Shown piece after piece: positions 27,749-36,197 of a stretch of 40,163 bases of DNA (its first letter is position 1; each line of letters begins with the position of its first letter). The DNA lies in contig JAAUUT010000043.1 in the NCBI GenBank assembly GCA_012031035.1, forward strand, positions 1 through 40,163, in the 5' to 3' direction. Made by a program: the position numbers and the translations under genes. Below the pieces are notes generated by a model. That model was not told where the DNA came from, ran no database searches, and worked only from the letters and a program-made list of their open reading frames with translations. Source of the stretch: Candidatus Altimarinota bacterium. Its GTDB lineage: Bacteria > Cyanobacteriota > Cyanobacteriia > Cyanobacteriales > Microcystaceae.

Positions 27749-29020
27749 TTACTTGGCTGGAACTAATGCGATCGCCAGTGGATAATCTGGAACATTAATT
27801 TCTAATGTTTTTGGATTTGTATACTGAGCGATCGCATTCATCGAATTTATAGGTTGATAAATAGCAGCACGCGAAATTGGAGTTTTGATAATTAACGTTA
27901 AAGGGCGATCGCTAATTAATATATCTGTCTTCTTTTTAACGTTATAACTAAGCACTTCTTGCCAAAGAATTAGATAAAAAGTTCCATTGTGTTTTTGTAA
28001 TAGTGTGTGATGGACGTTGTTTGTATTTCCTTTGAGGGCGTAGTTAAGGAATTGTAGGGTAAAAGATTCATCAGTATCTTTGAGGAGCGCGATCGCATTT
28101 TTAATCGCAGTAAAAGCAGGTTTAGGCGAACCATCGTTGCGTAATAAACCATAGTTAAATTCAGGTTCATCTGCTGCGGGATTGGGTTTAAGATCGATTA
28201 ATTCATAGCTGTAAGTGCGAGCGATTCCTCGATTGAAATATTCTAAAAACATTCGAGGTAAATACTTGGCAGCCGCTTTTTCTGAGATACCATAGATGTT
28301 AATAGCGTTATGATAGCCGCTTTCTGTCGCCACAATGGGCTTGTATTCACACAATGTCCTCGCTGCTGGAATCCATGTATCTTCCAGTCCGCTACTCGGT
28401 ACTTTATGTCCGCCTGGATAGCTGTGTATGGCAGCGCGATCGCAAGCCACTTCTCCTAATTCTGAGGCTTTGTTGGCTTTTGCCACAGAAGGACTCAAAA
28501 CCGCTAAATTCGCCGTTACTGGCTCTTTTTTAATCGCAGCATAAAGCTCATCTTGAAACTTTCGTACTCCTTGAGGAAAATTTTTACCTTGATATTCCAA
28601 CTCTGAATGCAAATCCCACTCATTTGCACCTTCTACCGCCTCGACCGAACCTGTAACAGCTTTAGCAATTTTTACTGCCTTTACTGGACTAGAAACTCTA
28701 CGCGGGTCCATTACTAACGTAGATTTAATCCCAATAGTTGCCAAATCGAGGAATTTTTGTTGTGTTTCGAGATCTTTTAGCCGAACACTCCCGCGTATGT
28801 GACGAATGCCTAATTCTTGCAGTCGAGGTTTAATAATGTCGTCGTATCGACTGTAGACTGTATCTTGATAGTCAAGATGTACGGCAACGCCTATCGAATC
28901 GATAAAATTATTAGTGCTGTAAGCTTTCTCTAGCAATGTTGGCTCGGATAACCCTATTGAAGCACGACAGGCAAACAAAGCAGTACAAAAGATTAACAGC
29001 AAAAGTAGATAGCGATTCAT
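27749..29020 (-). CDS. exported glycoside hydrolase-like protein (clan GH-A fold)
   Basis: 423 residues with a hydrophobic signal sequence (YLLLLLIFCTALFACRAS). The body looks like a (beta/alpha)8 glycosidase: an early strand with HLDY, then RHIRGSVRL, STLVMDPRRV, the NE pair in EGANEWDL (E134, candidate acid/base) and ATESGYH (E233, candidate nucleophile), 99 residues apart as in clan GH-A enzymes. A beta-sandwich-like C-terminal region follows. Family number and substrate cannot be assigned. It is convergent with the pentapeptide-RTX gene (2-bp gap) and downstream of an O-antigen-ligase-like gene, so it may trim or remodel an exported polysaccharide. Confidence 0.72.
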   Translation of the reverse strand: MNRYLLLLLIFCTALFACRASIGLSEPTLLEKAYSTNNFIDSIGVAVHLDYQDTVYSRYDDIIKPRLQELGIRHIRGSVRLKDLETQQKFLDLATIGIKSTLVMDPRRVSSPVKAVKIAKAVTGSVEAVEGANEWDLHSELEYQGKNFPQGVRKFQDELYAAIKKEPVTANLAVLSPSVAKANKASELGEVACDRAAIHSYPGGHKVPSSGLEDTWIPAARTLCEYKPIVATESGYHNAINIYGISEKAAAKYLPRMFLEYFNRGIARTYSYELIDLKPNPAADEPEFNYGLLRNDGSPKPAFTAIKNAIALLKDTDESFTLQFLNYALKGNTNNVHHTLLQKHNGTFYLILWQEVLSYNVKKKTDILISDRPLTLIIKTPISRAAIYQPINSMNAIAQYTNPKTLEINVPDYPLAIALVPAK

Positions 29021-29050
29021 AATCGAAGTCGGAAGTCAGGAGTTCAGTAG

Positions 29051-29125
29051 TAGAGATGTGATATATCGCGACGGCGGGCAAAACCTTTTTGCCGTACAAC
29101 GACAAAAAGCCCGCCTTGTCTTTAC
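29051..29125. repeat. nested intergenic repeat: GGCGGGC hairpin inside a TAGAGA palindrome
   Basis: TAGAGATGTGATATATCGCG starts like the palindromes at 13103 and 20658. Its second arm is displaced by a 43-base hairpin bounded by GGCGGGC (29073-29079) and GCCCGCC (29109-29115), after which TTGTCTTTAC resembles the missing arm. It lies between the glycosidase-like and O-antigen-ligase-like genes in a region also holding CAAGGAG/CCTTGTC-type repeats. Confidence 0.55.
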
Positions 29126-29176
29126 AGTAGTTCAAGAGTAAAGAATCTACCTTGTCACCCTTGTCCTCCTTGTCTT

Positions 29177-30592
29177 TCAAAGAATGCTCTCCCTATTTCC
29201 CCACTCTTTCGTGTAATACTGCTGTGCTGCCAAACTCATCCCTAAAAATCCCCATAGTGGCATAGCAAATTCTCCTTCCATGACGGGATTAAAAGCTATT
29301 TGTCCGAAAAACGTACTAATCGCGATCGCGCGGGACGCACTAGCAAAGGCATCGGAGCGATTTTCAACACCCCGAAACAAGCTTATAAACAGCAACATAA
29401 CCCCCGCTAAGTAAGGAAGCGAACCAAACCATCCAAGGGAAAAAAGTAACACTAACATTCCATTGTCATAGCTTGCCAAATCGCTTGTATCGCTTTCTAA
29501 TTTAGCTCCTAACCCTCTCCCAACAAACTCAGCTAAGGCAGAATCAAGAAGTTCTCTTTGTCCTTGTAATCTTTCTTGATAGCTTTCATCGTCTTGGATA
29601 TTACTAAAAGACTCTAGGCGAGAAGTAATCACGCTAGAAAATGGCTCGATAGAAGATAATGGCAAGATAACCAACATTGCTACCATTACACTAACGATAA
29701 AACGCATTTGCAGGCGCGTTTTGAGCGAGGGAATTAAAATTAGCAGTCCTAAAAGCAAACTCAGCCAAGCAGTGCGGATTCTTGATAAGAGAAAGGTTAA
29801 ATAACCGACTCCAGCAGCAACAAAACGTAAAATCCCGCTATTAACAAATAACAGCATCAATCCTGCCATCATCAAAGCAGCAAATTTTTGGGGAATAACT
29901 ACAGTACTCCAAATCCGCATTTGCAAAGGTTCGGGACGACCATAAGTAGGATTTTCGACCTCGATTAGCCAAAAACGATCCCACTCTGGCGCAACAAAGT
30001 ATTGATAGATGCCATAAACTCCCATCACTAAAACTCCCCAAACAAAAATACGCTCGAAGGTTTTGCGATTTTCGGGATAATCTCGCCAGTGAACGAACAG
30101 ATGAAACCCAAAACAGATGGGAGTTAACCAACCTAAAAAGGGAATGATAATGGCATCGCTGATGGGGTTTTGAATGACTCCCACCAGAAAACCATAGATT
30201 ACACTTCCCAAACAGAGAAAAAATGGTAAACCCGCTTGATTCAAAAATCGTGGCAAGTATCGCGCCAGAGTTAAACAAGAAATTGCCGTCACTAACATGG
30301 GGGTTAGGTTCCAAGGGCCGGGAGTGACATAACCGCTTTGGTAGTCGATTAAGCGACGGACAAAAGAACCCACAAACCACATCCACCAAGTAAACCCGAT
30401 GTAGAAAGTGGGATAGCGATGATAAAGAAACACGCCGATAGCTAAAGAAGCACTTGGAAATATCAAAATCAGGAAACGACCAGCACCCACGAGAAAGCCA
30501 AGTGCCAATAAAAGTACTAATCCTAGTATGGCTAACCAAGCTTGTGTTGTTTGCGGATTGGTTTGAAGAGTGCGATCGCGCAAATTTAACAT
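29177..30592 (-). CDS. O-antigen ligase/polymerase-like membrane protein
   Basis: 471 residues from ATG 30592 (a TTG at 30628 is possible). The protein is almost entirely hydrophobic with about ten or more membrane helices and a large loop near the C-terminal third containing ESYQERLQGQRELLDSALAE and then FVGRGLGAKL. This layout is typical of the WaaL/Wzy (O-antigen ligase) family, which joins or polymerises lipid-linked glycans on the outer face of the inner membrane. With the nearby glycosyltransferases and glycosidase-like gene it suggests extracellular polysaccharide synthesis. The upstream region carries a 45-bp element shared with the PhoX-RTX promoter. Confidence 0.82.
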   Translation of the reverse strand: MLNLRDRTLQTNPQTTQAWLAILGLVLLLALGFLVGAGRFLILIFPSASLAIGVFLYHRYPTFYIGFTWWMWFVGSFVRRLIDYQSGYVTPGPWNLTPMLVTAISCLTLARYLPRFLNQAGLPFFLCLGSVIYGFLVGVIQNPISDAIIIPFLGWLTPICFGFHLFVHWRDYPENRKTFERIFVWGVLVMGVYGIYQYFVAPEWDRFWLIEVENPTYGRPEPLQMRIWSTVVIPQKFAALMMAGLMLLFVNSGILRFVAAGVGYLTFLLSRIRTAWLSLLLGLLILIPSLKTRLQMRFIVSVMVAMLVILPLSSIEPFSSVITSRLESFSNIQDDESYQERLQGQRELLDSALAEFVGRGLGAKLESDTSDLASYDNGMLVLLFSLGWFGSLPYLAGVMLLFISLFRGVENRSDAFASASRAIAISTFFGQIAFNPVMEGEFAMPLWGFLGMSLAAQQYYTKEWGNRESIL

Positions 30593-30626
30593 TCTTATTT
30601 TTAATAACCAGCTAACTCGAACTAAC

Positions 30627-30671
30627 AACTAAATCATTAATAGTAGCAACTAAGAGTGACAAAGTTGGGAC
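30627..30671 (-). promoter_or_regulatory. 45-bp element with phased GTC boxes upstream of O-antigen-ligase-like gene
   Basis: Minus-strand reading toward the gene: GTCCCAACTTT, GTCACTCTTA, GTTGCTACTA and further units at 10-11 bp steps. The 45 bases match the element at 36198-36242 at 38 positions without gaps, and both sit at a similar distance (about 35-80 bp) upstream of a minus-strand ATG. The shared position, orientation and phasing argue for a common regulator. Confidence 0.6.
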
Positions 30672-30861
30672 ATTTGTGAGCGATCGCTGTTTTGATTTTC
30701 TGTGCAATGAGGGGTTATTATCTAGAAAAATTCTCTAGATTAAACAGTTAGACGCACTACTTCTCTATAGTAGGCGTACAATTGTATTTCTTTCACCACA
30801 GACTTGACATATCTCTTATTTCTATTATTCTAGAAATATAAAATAGCTCAAAAATATCATC

Positions 30862-31725
30862 ATGAAAAATGCAGTCCAATATGCAGATATTTTTGCTGCA
30901 TTGGGATCGGAATCGCGTTTAGAAATTATGAGGCTACTATTTGCAGCTTATCCCGATGCTCTAACAGCCGGAGCCTTGCAGGAACAGCTTAAAATTCCAC
31001 ATTCGACTCTCTCACATCATCTGGAAAAGTTGCGAGTTGAAGGACTAGTTGATGTCAAACGCGATCGCCAGTTCCTCTGTTACTGTACGAACGTAAACAC
31101 AGTAGAAGACTTATTATCGTTTCTCTACAACGGTTGTTCTGTTGGTAAGCGTGCAACGTTTTCAAGTGAAAGCTATGAGTCCATTGAACTGGTTCAAAAT
31201 ATTCTTAAGAAGGAGAACTTTATGCTGGAAAGATTTTTGCAATCAATTGGAGTTTGGTTTGAAGGACTGCTGAATCGGATTGCATTGCCGTGGGGCTTCG
31301 ATCGGTATACTCAGGAAGCGATTGAAGTGATTTTTCTAGCACAAGCGGAGACGAACCGATTAGGGCATCAGTATATTGGCACTGAGCAGATGTTAATCGG
31401 ATTGATAGCTAAGGAGACTGGCATCGCTGCCCAATTGTTAACTTCTATGGAGGCTAATTTGGAACAAGCACAGCGTTCCGTTGAGCAACGAATCGGTCGC
31501 GGCAAGGGAACTCCTGGCGAAATTCCCTGGACTCCCAGAGCCGCTCGAACGTTGAGGTTGGCAGCAGAACAAGCGCAACAGATGGGACACGAGCATATTG
31601 GCACAGAACATTTGCTACTCGGCATTCTGCAAGAAGGAGGAGGCATGGCGATTCGAGTGCTGGAAGATTTAGGAATCAATTTGGCTCATTTGGAAACTCA
31701 GCTACGACTGAAGATAACAGGCTAG
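30862..31725 (+). CDS. ArsR-type winged-helix domain fused to double Clp-N domain
   Basis: 287 residues. Residues about 8-90 are an ArsR-family winged helix-turn-helix (FAALGSESRLEIMRLLFAAY, ALQEQLKIPHSTLSHHLEKL, FLCYCTN). Residues about 150-285 contain two Clp-N repeats of the ClpA/ClpC N-terminal type (LGHQYIGTEQMLIGLI at 167-182 and MGHEHIGTEHLLLGIL at 241-256). There is no AAA+ domain. Clp-N domains normally bind adaptors or degradation-marked substrates. The ATG for M121 (31222) is preceded by AAGGAG at 6-base spacing, so a Clp-N-only product of 167 residues could also be made. C73, C75 and C92 might sense metal or thiols. The gene is followed after 33 bp by an attC-like site. Confidence 0.85.
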   Translation: MKNAVQYADIFAALGSESRLEIMRLLFAAYPDALTAGALQEQLKIPHSTLSHHLEKLRVEGLVDVKRDRQFLCYCTNVNTVEDLLSFLYNGCSVGKRATFSSESYESIELVQNILKKENFMLERFLQSIGVWFEGLLNRIALPWGFDRYTQEAIEVIFLAQAETNRLGHQYIGTEQMLIGLIAKETGIAAQLLTSMEANLEQAQRSVEQRIGRGKGTPGEIPWTPRAARTLRLAAEQAQQMGHEHIGTEHLLLGILQEGGGMAIRVLEDLGINLAHLETQLRLKITG

Positions 31726-31758
31726 TCAATCGATCTAATTCATCTCAAAGGTTTTTGC

Positions 31759-31847
31759 ATCTAACAATCCCGTTGCACACCGACCGTATTGAGATGGTTG
31801 GTTAAGTTCGAGAGATTGTCTCCGGCGGGTGAACGGGGTCGTTGGGC
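31759..31847 (+). mobile_element. integron attC-like recombination site
   Basis: All four attC boxes are present with normal spacing. R'' is ATCTAAC (RYYYAAC, 31759-31765). After 6 bases comes L'', GTTGCACACCG (31772-31782). After a 43-base apical region comes L', CGGGTGAAC (31826-31834), complementary to L'' apart from unpaired bases (an extra G, as is usual, and an A). After 6 bases comes R', GTTGGGC (GTTRRRY, 31841-31847). The site lies 33 bp past the stop of the ArsR/Clp-N gene, exactly where a cassette attC would be. No integrase gene is in the window, so this would be an orphan cassette or solitary attC. Confidence 0.65.
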
Positions 31848-32028
31848 TGTTTGTGTGCAACACTACACCCCTTATAAGCTGTTCAACATTTAGGCTGCCA
31901 TAAAAGTTGGACTCTGAGACTGAGAGACTGGGAGAAAGTTTTAAGAAGTCTTTCTTCACTCATCAATAGGAAATCTAGATGTGGAACAGCTTATACTTTT
32001 TTCATGAATATTATTCTTGACTTTTCTC

Positions 32029-32890
32029 ATGCATATTATTCTTGGTGGCAATGGTCATGTTGGTTCTGCTTTAGCACAGACGCTATTATCGCAAGGTGAG
32101 TCCGTGACTATTATCTCACGCAGTCCTGCGTCCATCCCCGTATGGCAGAAGCGCGGCGCTCAGGTAGAGGTTATAGACATCCATAACACCGCAGAGCTAC
32201 ACGGCGTGTTGCAAGGGTAAACGTCTTTTCCTGCTCAATCCACCAGCCAATCTTGCAACAGATATAGATGTTGAAGAAAGAAAAAGCCTAGTATCTATAC
32301 TGGAAGCCATAAAAAATTCTGACTTAGAGAAAATAGTTGCCCAATCCACTTATGGAGCGCAACCAGGTCATCGAATTGGCGATTTGGGAGTTCTTTACGA
32401 AATGGAGCAGCAACTGGCTGCTCAGCCCGTACCGTTTAGTATCATCCGCGCTGCTTACTATATGAGTAATTGGGACTTTTCTCTACAAACAGCTAGACAA
32501 GATGGCGCGATCGATACCTTCTTTCCAATCGATTTTATATTGCCTATGGTAGCCCCGCGCGATATTGGTCAATTGGCAGCGCGTTTGATGACAGAGCCAG
32601 TAGAAAGTACAGGTTTATACAACATCGAAGCCCCAGAAAGATATTCTTCGCTTAATGTCGCAGAAGCATTTGCCAAAACTTTACAAAAACCAGTCAAGGC
32701 AGTAGAAATTCCTCGCGACCAGTGGATAAATACAATGCAGAATATGGGTTTCTCACACGAGGCAGCAATATCCTTCTCTAACATGACAAGCCTTGTCATC
32801 GAGGGAGAGTTGCCAGCACGTGATGTTGTTACGCGAGGAACAATTTCATTAGAGAGTTACATTGCCGAATTAGTTGATTTTGCTTCTTAA
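32029..32890 (+). CDS. NmrA/SDR-type NAD(P)-binding protein, one apparent frameshift
   Basis: 286 residues if one base is removed. The N-terminus has a Rossmann nucleotide-binding motif (IILGGNGHVGSALAQTLLSQ) and TIISRSP. The frame ends at ELHGVLQG*; dropping one G of the GGG at 32215-32217 joins it to KRLFLLNPPANLATDIDVEE, IVAQSTYGAQPGHRIGDLG, IRAAYYMSNWD and DIGQLAARLM, typical of atypical SDRs of the NmrA/HSCARG group. These bind NAD(P) as redox sensors or act as reductases. ATG 32029 is the chosen start; a partial 16-bp duplication puts another ATG at 32004 out of frame. It follows the attC-like site by 181 bp and may be a cassette gene. Confidence 0.78.
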
Positions 32891-32948
32891 CCAATTGCTC
32901 CATCTCAAGCTTTCAAGCAGACAATAGTTATGTATCGTTCCATCAGCA

Positions 32949-32972
32949 ACCCAACACTGCGTTGGTGCGGAC
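32949..32972 (+). other. possible half attC-like site
   Basis: ACCCAAC (RYYYAAC) is followed after ACTGC by GTTGGTGCGGAC, the arrangement of R'' and L'' boxes, 58 bp past the NmrA-type gene. No matching L' and R' boxes follow within about 150 bp, so this is a truncated site or an ordinary CCAAC/GTTGG hairpin. Confidence 0.25.
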
Positions 32973-33101
32973 GGAACAAAGAAAGAGCGATCGCATCAAT
33001 CAAACATTTCTCTTCTCAGAATTAACTTAAAATGATTACTCTAACAGAGCCGATCGGTTTTGCATCTTTCGGACGTGGATTATAGATTCACTCCTAAAAT
33101 T

Positions 33102-33862
33102 TTAGAGAGAAGATTTCTTTTGTGCGATCGCAAAAATATTAGCAGAAAATTTATAAATAGGCCACAGTTTTTCTACATATTTATTTAGATCGTATATCCG
33201 ATCTATTATCAAAGAGAGAGTCCGTTCTTTCAGCCCAATCGGAGCAGAAAAAGAGGCTAAAGAAGGAAAAACTTGATGATATCCCAACTCGATTGGGAGA
33301 AATCCACTATGCAAAAGCATTTGCTCGATCTGTTTGAGAGAATATCTTCTTCGATGACCGCCATTTCTCAAAACTCGATTAAAAAATTCTGTATATGATA
33401 AATGGTTTGGCAAAAAAGTAACGATAAAATAACCGTCATTTTTTAAAATGCGATAGATCTCTTTTAAAGACTCACTATCGTTTGCTACGTGTTCTAAAAC
33501 GCCATTGCCGATTACTACATCAAAATAATTATCTCCATAGGGCAATTGATAAGGATGCTTTAAAGGAGTATAAATTAAACTGGATCTTTCTATAAATTCT
33601 TGATACTTTCCTATTTGAATATCGCACCCATGAATTTCAGCAAGATTATCCTCCAAATAATGACGAATTGTGTAACCTACAATGCCACTTTTACAGCCCC
33701 AATCTAGAAATTTATTTTTCCTTTAAGATAGTCTTGATAAAGCTTAAAAGCTTCTATTTTTCGCCGAATTATCGTCTTATTTTCTAATGGTTTAACTGCC
33801 TCTTCTCGATTAAGGCGTTGGTAGTTTTCATAAACCTCCATGACTTTTGACATTAGTTCCAT
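33102..33862 (-). CDS. class I SAM-dependent methyltransferase, one apparent frameshift
   Basis: 253 residues if one base is restored. The start at ATG 33862 follows GGAGG at 9 bases. The N-terminal 50 residues are helical and charged. One A is missing from the run at 33715-33719; restoring it joins KG to KNKFLDWGCKSGIVGYTIRH, the SAM-binding motif I. Further on are LPYGDNYFDVVIGNGVLEHV (motif II/III region) and YRILKNDGYFIVTFLPNH, standard for class I methyltransferases, then a C-terminal substrate region with NGGHRRRYSLKQIEQMLLHS. The target is unknown; related proteins act on glycans or lipids. Confidence 0.82.
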
Positions 33863-33953
33863 CAATTGTTTCCTCCAATTTATGGATGAGAGTAAAAATT
33901 TTAGATAGGTGCGATCGTTCTGAATTAGGTAATGCGATCGCGCCTAATTAGAA

Positions 33954-36170
33954 CTAACTTGTAACGAAAGAACTTTCCGTTATGGTCGTTGCATTAACAT
34001 TACTCAAATTAGCCAAAATTTCATTGTTAACACTAATGCGAGTATTGTTACCATCCCCAACGATAGAAAGCTGTTCAAAGGTAAGACCATTTGCTAAACC
34101 TATAAAGTCTTCACTTACAGTGAAGTCAACAATCGTGTCAGTACCTTCCCCAGCAGTTAACACAAAGGTATCGCTACCGCGATCGCCCTTCAAACTATCT
34201 TGACCTAAACCGCCTTGTATTAAATCGTCGCCCTCACCCCCATTAATATTGTCTCGATCTTGCTGGCCAAAAAGGAAATCATTACCTTTATTGCCATAAA
34301 TTGCGTCTCTACCAGCACCACCATAAATTTCATCTTTACCGTCGCCGCCGGAGAGTGTATCGTTGCTATTTTTGCCATCAATTAAGTCATCGCCACCATT
34401 ACCATTAATGATGTCTTTGTTGTTAGTTCCCTTAATAATCTCAGTTTTATTACTAGCGGAGAATTTTTTAATCTCGTCGTCATCGTCGTCGTCATCATCA
34501 TCATCATTATTAATCTTGTTTAGGTCGATGACGGGTGCGGGTATTGTTAAGATTAACTGGCCGCCTGCTGCATAATTACCGCCGAGAATTTCTAATGCTT
34601 TCTGTCGGATTTCTGGGGGAAGGTCGTCGTCATTGGGATCGATGGTAGAAGCCATGACGTTGAATAAATAAGAGCTTTGCCCATTTTGCGAACCCGCTTC
34701 AATAAGTCCAGAACTTTCCCAAGCGCCAGTTTCCGTGTCAAATTCCGCTCCTGCTGCTTTTTGGTCGAGTTCAAAGAGAAAGTCAAGGCTATCGCTACCT
34801 ATAACTCCTTCATTTTTAGCAATGTTGTAACGCCAGACACCTGCATTCCGTCCCTCTGCCTCCATCACATCCCCACCATCGGAGGTTTCATCTTCTTGAA
34901 TTAAAACGTTGCCATTGCGATCGATACTAATGTTGTCGTAGCTGACACCCTTATTAGCACCTCCTGCTAATAACGTCTCGAAGCTTCCATTTAAAGGAGT
35001 GCCCGTTTTCGGATCGATCGCCACAGTTACACGATGAAGCTTTCCTAAAAGGTTATCAAAATTAGTTTCCCCAGGAGGAATAGAGGAATCTTCGTTACGT
35101 CCAGTTGCAGCAAAATAAAAAGTTCCAGGTTTATTGGGGTCTTCTTCAAGATCTTCAACAGCACGAAAGTTCGTTGAGGTAAAGTTTCCTTTACTTACCC
35201 CTGGCGTACCAACATCCACCCAATTGCTGAGAACGCTTGGATCGCGATTTAAGGCAATGTCATCAGGGACGGCATTCCACTGGGCAATTAGTTTACGATT
35301 TTCAGGCATGGTTTCATAGCCAAAAACTTCGCCGGTGGTAGGATCGACTACTTGAAGGACATAGAGTTGGAAGTCATCGGGGTTTTCAGTCAATCCATTG
35401 GGATTTTCCGCCGTTTGCCGTCCTACGTAAAGATAAACTTCACCATTCCCACCATTATCTTTTTCATCTTCTGGAGACAGCAAGACTGTATAGTCAGAGT
35501 TGGTGGCTCGATATTGGGATGCAGGCAGGGCTTTTTCTTTAGCGAAAGCACCAATACTTATTAAGGGGGTTCCCGTCCCATCGGGGGTTACGGGAACTGC
35601 TAGTCCTGTATCCACTTCTTCCGGGGCAAAGTAGAGAGGAATTTCTTTACCATCTTCGCCAACGAAACCAGAAGCAGCTAGATAGCCAGCACAGAAACGA
35701 GAAAAATTATTGCGATCGCCTAGATCGAGAACATTACCATTTGCGTCCTCATAATTACCTGTTCCCGTATTTAACGAATATTCAACGCCATCAATCTTAA
35801 CGTTTTCGAGTAAATTTTTCCCGCCGATGGGGTTCCAGTTGCGATCGAAGACAAACAGAGATACTCGCGCGCCGTTGATTTTTCCAGCTACTGTAGAGGA
35901 AATATCGGTGGTAATATCGTCCGCTATCTCATGGTTTGCCCAGAGGTAGTTTAAACCATTAATTTGAGTATATCCTAGTCCATCAGTCTCCCCTGCTAGG
36001 GCAAAGGTCTTCGTTTGACTGGGGGTAAAATTGCCAAAGTCTCCTTCTAAGTAGGGGATTTCGTCCCCGACACTCAGCAGAGGGCGAATATCGTAGTGTG
36101 CGCCATCGGCTCCATCAGGAACGTTGAATGCGTAAGCAGGAGAATTGGTAGTTTGATTTAAATTAGTCAT
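33954..36170 (-). CDS. PhoX-like (DUF839) protein with C-terminal RTX repeats
   Basis: 738 residues from ATG 36170 (MTNLNQTTNSPAYAF); an upstream in-frame start at 36233 would run into the regulatory element. The first ~570 residues resemble the PhoX/DUF839 beta-propeller phosphatases, with YLWANHE, EVYLYVGRQT, FRAVEDLEEDP and ISIDRNGNVLIQEDETSDGG supplying acidic metal ligands. A run of ten aspartates then leads into RTX nonapeptides (GNGGDDLIDGKNSNDTLSGG, IYGGAGRDAIYGNKGNDFLF) and a typical RTX C-terminus. There is no Tat or Sec signal, so type I secretion is likely. A calcium-dependent extracellular phosphatase is plausible but not proven. Confidence 0.82.
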   Translation of the reverse strand: MTNLNQTTNSPAYAFNVPDGADGAHYDIRPLLSVGDEIPYLEGDFGNFTPSQTKTFALAGETDGLGYTQINGLNYLWANHEIADDITTDISSTVAGKINGARVSLFVFDRNWNPIGGKNLLENVKIDGVEYSLNTGTGNYEDANGNVLDLGDRNNFSRFCAGYLAASGFVGEDGKEIPLYFAPEEVDTGLAVPVTPDGTGTPLISIGAFAKEKALPASQYRATNSDYTVLLSPEDEKDNGGNGEVYLYVGRQTAENPNGLTENPDDFQLYVLQVVDPTTGEVFGYETMPENRKLIAQWNAVPDDIALNRDPSVLSNWVDVGTPGVSKGNFTSTNFRAVEDLEEDPNKPGTFYFAATGRNEDSSIPPGETNFDNLLGKLHRVTVAIDPKTGTPLNGSFETLLAGGANKGVSYDNISIDRNGNVLIQEDETSDGGDVMEAEGRNAGVWRYNIAKNEGVIGSDSLDFLFELDQKAAGAEFDTETGAWESSGLIEAGSQNGQSSYLFNVMASTIDPNDDDLPPEIRQKALEILGGNYAAGGQLILTIPAPVIDLNKINNDDDDDDDDDDEIKKFSASNKTEIIKGTNNKDIINGNGGDDLIDGKNSNDTLSGGDGKDEIYGGAGRDAIYGNKGNDFLFGQQDRDNINGGEGDDLIQGGLGQDSLKGDRGSDTFVLTAGEGTDTIVDFTVSEDFIGLANGLTFEQLSIVGDGNNTRISVNNEILANLSNVNATTITESSFVTS

Positions 36171-36197
36171 ATTGTCCGAAGTTTCCACTGTAACAAC

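Noticed and set aside
29841-30539. 232-codon alternative minus-strand frame inside the O-antigen-ligase-like gene
   Set aside because: The overlapping frame gives a coherent polytopic membrane protein; this one gives a Cys/Phe/Ser-rich product without family features.
30747-30753. GTTAGAC as an R' box of an attC upstream of the ArsR/Clp-N gene
   Set aside because: No L' box at 5-6 bases and no left half are found, so the heptamer alone is not evidence.
31735-31959. 74-codon minus-strand open frame
   Set aside because: It lies across the attC-like hairpin, has no ribosome-binding site, and its sequence is explained by the boxes of that site.
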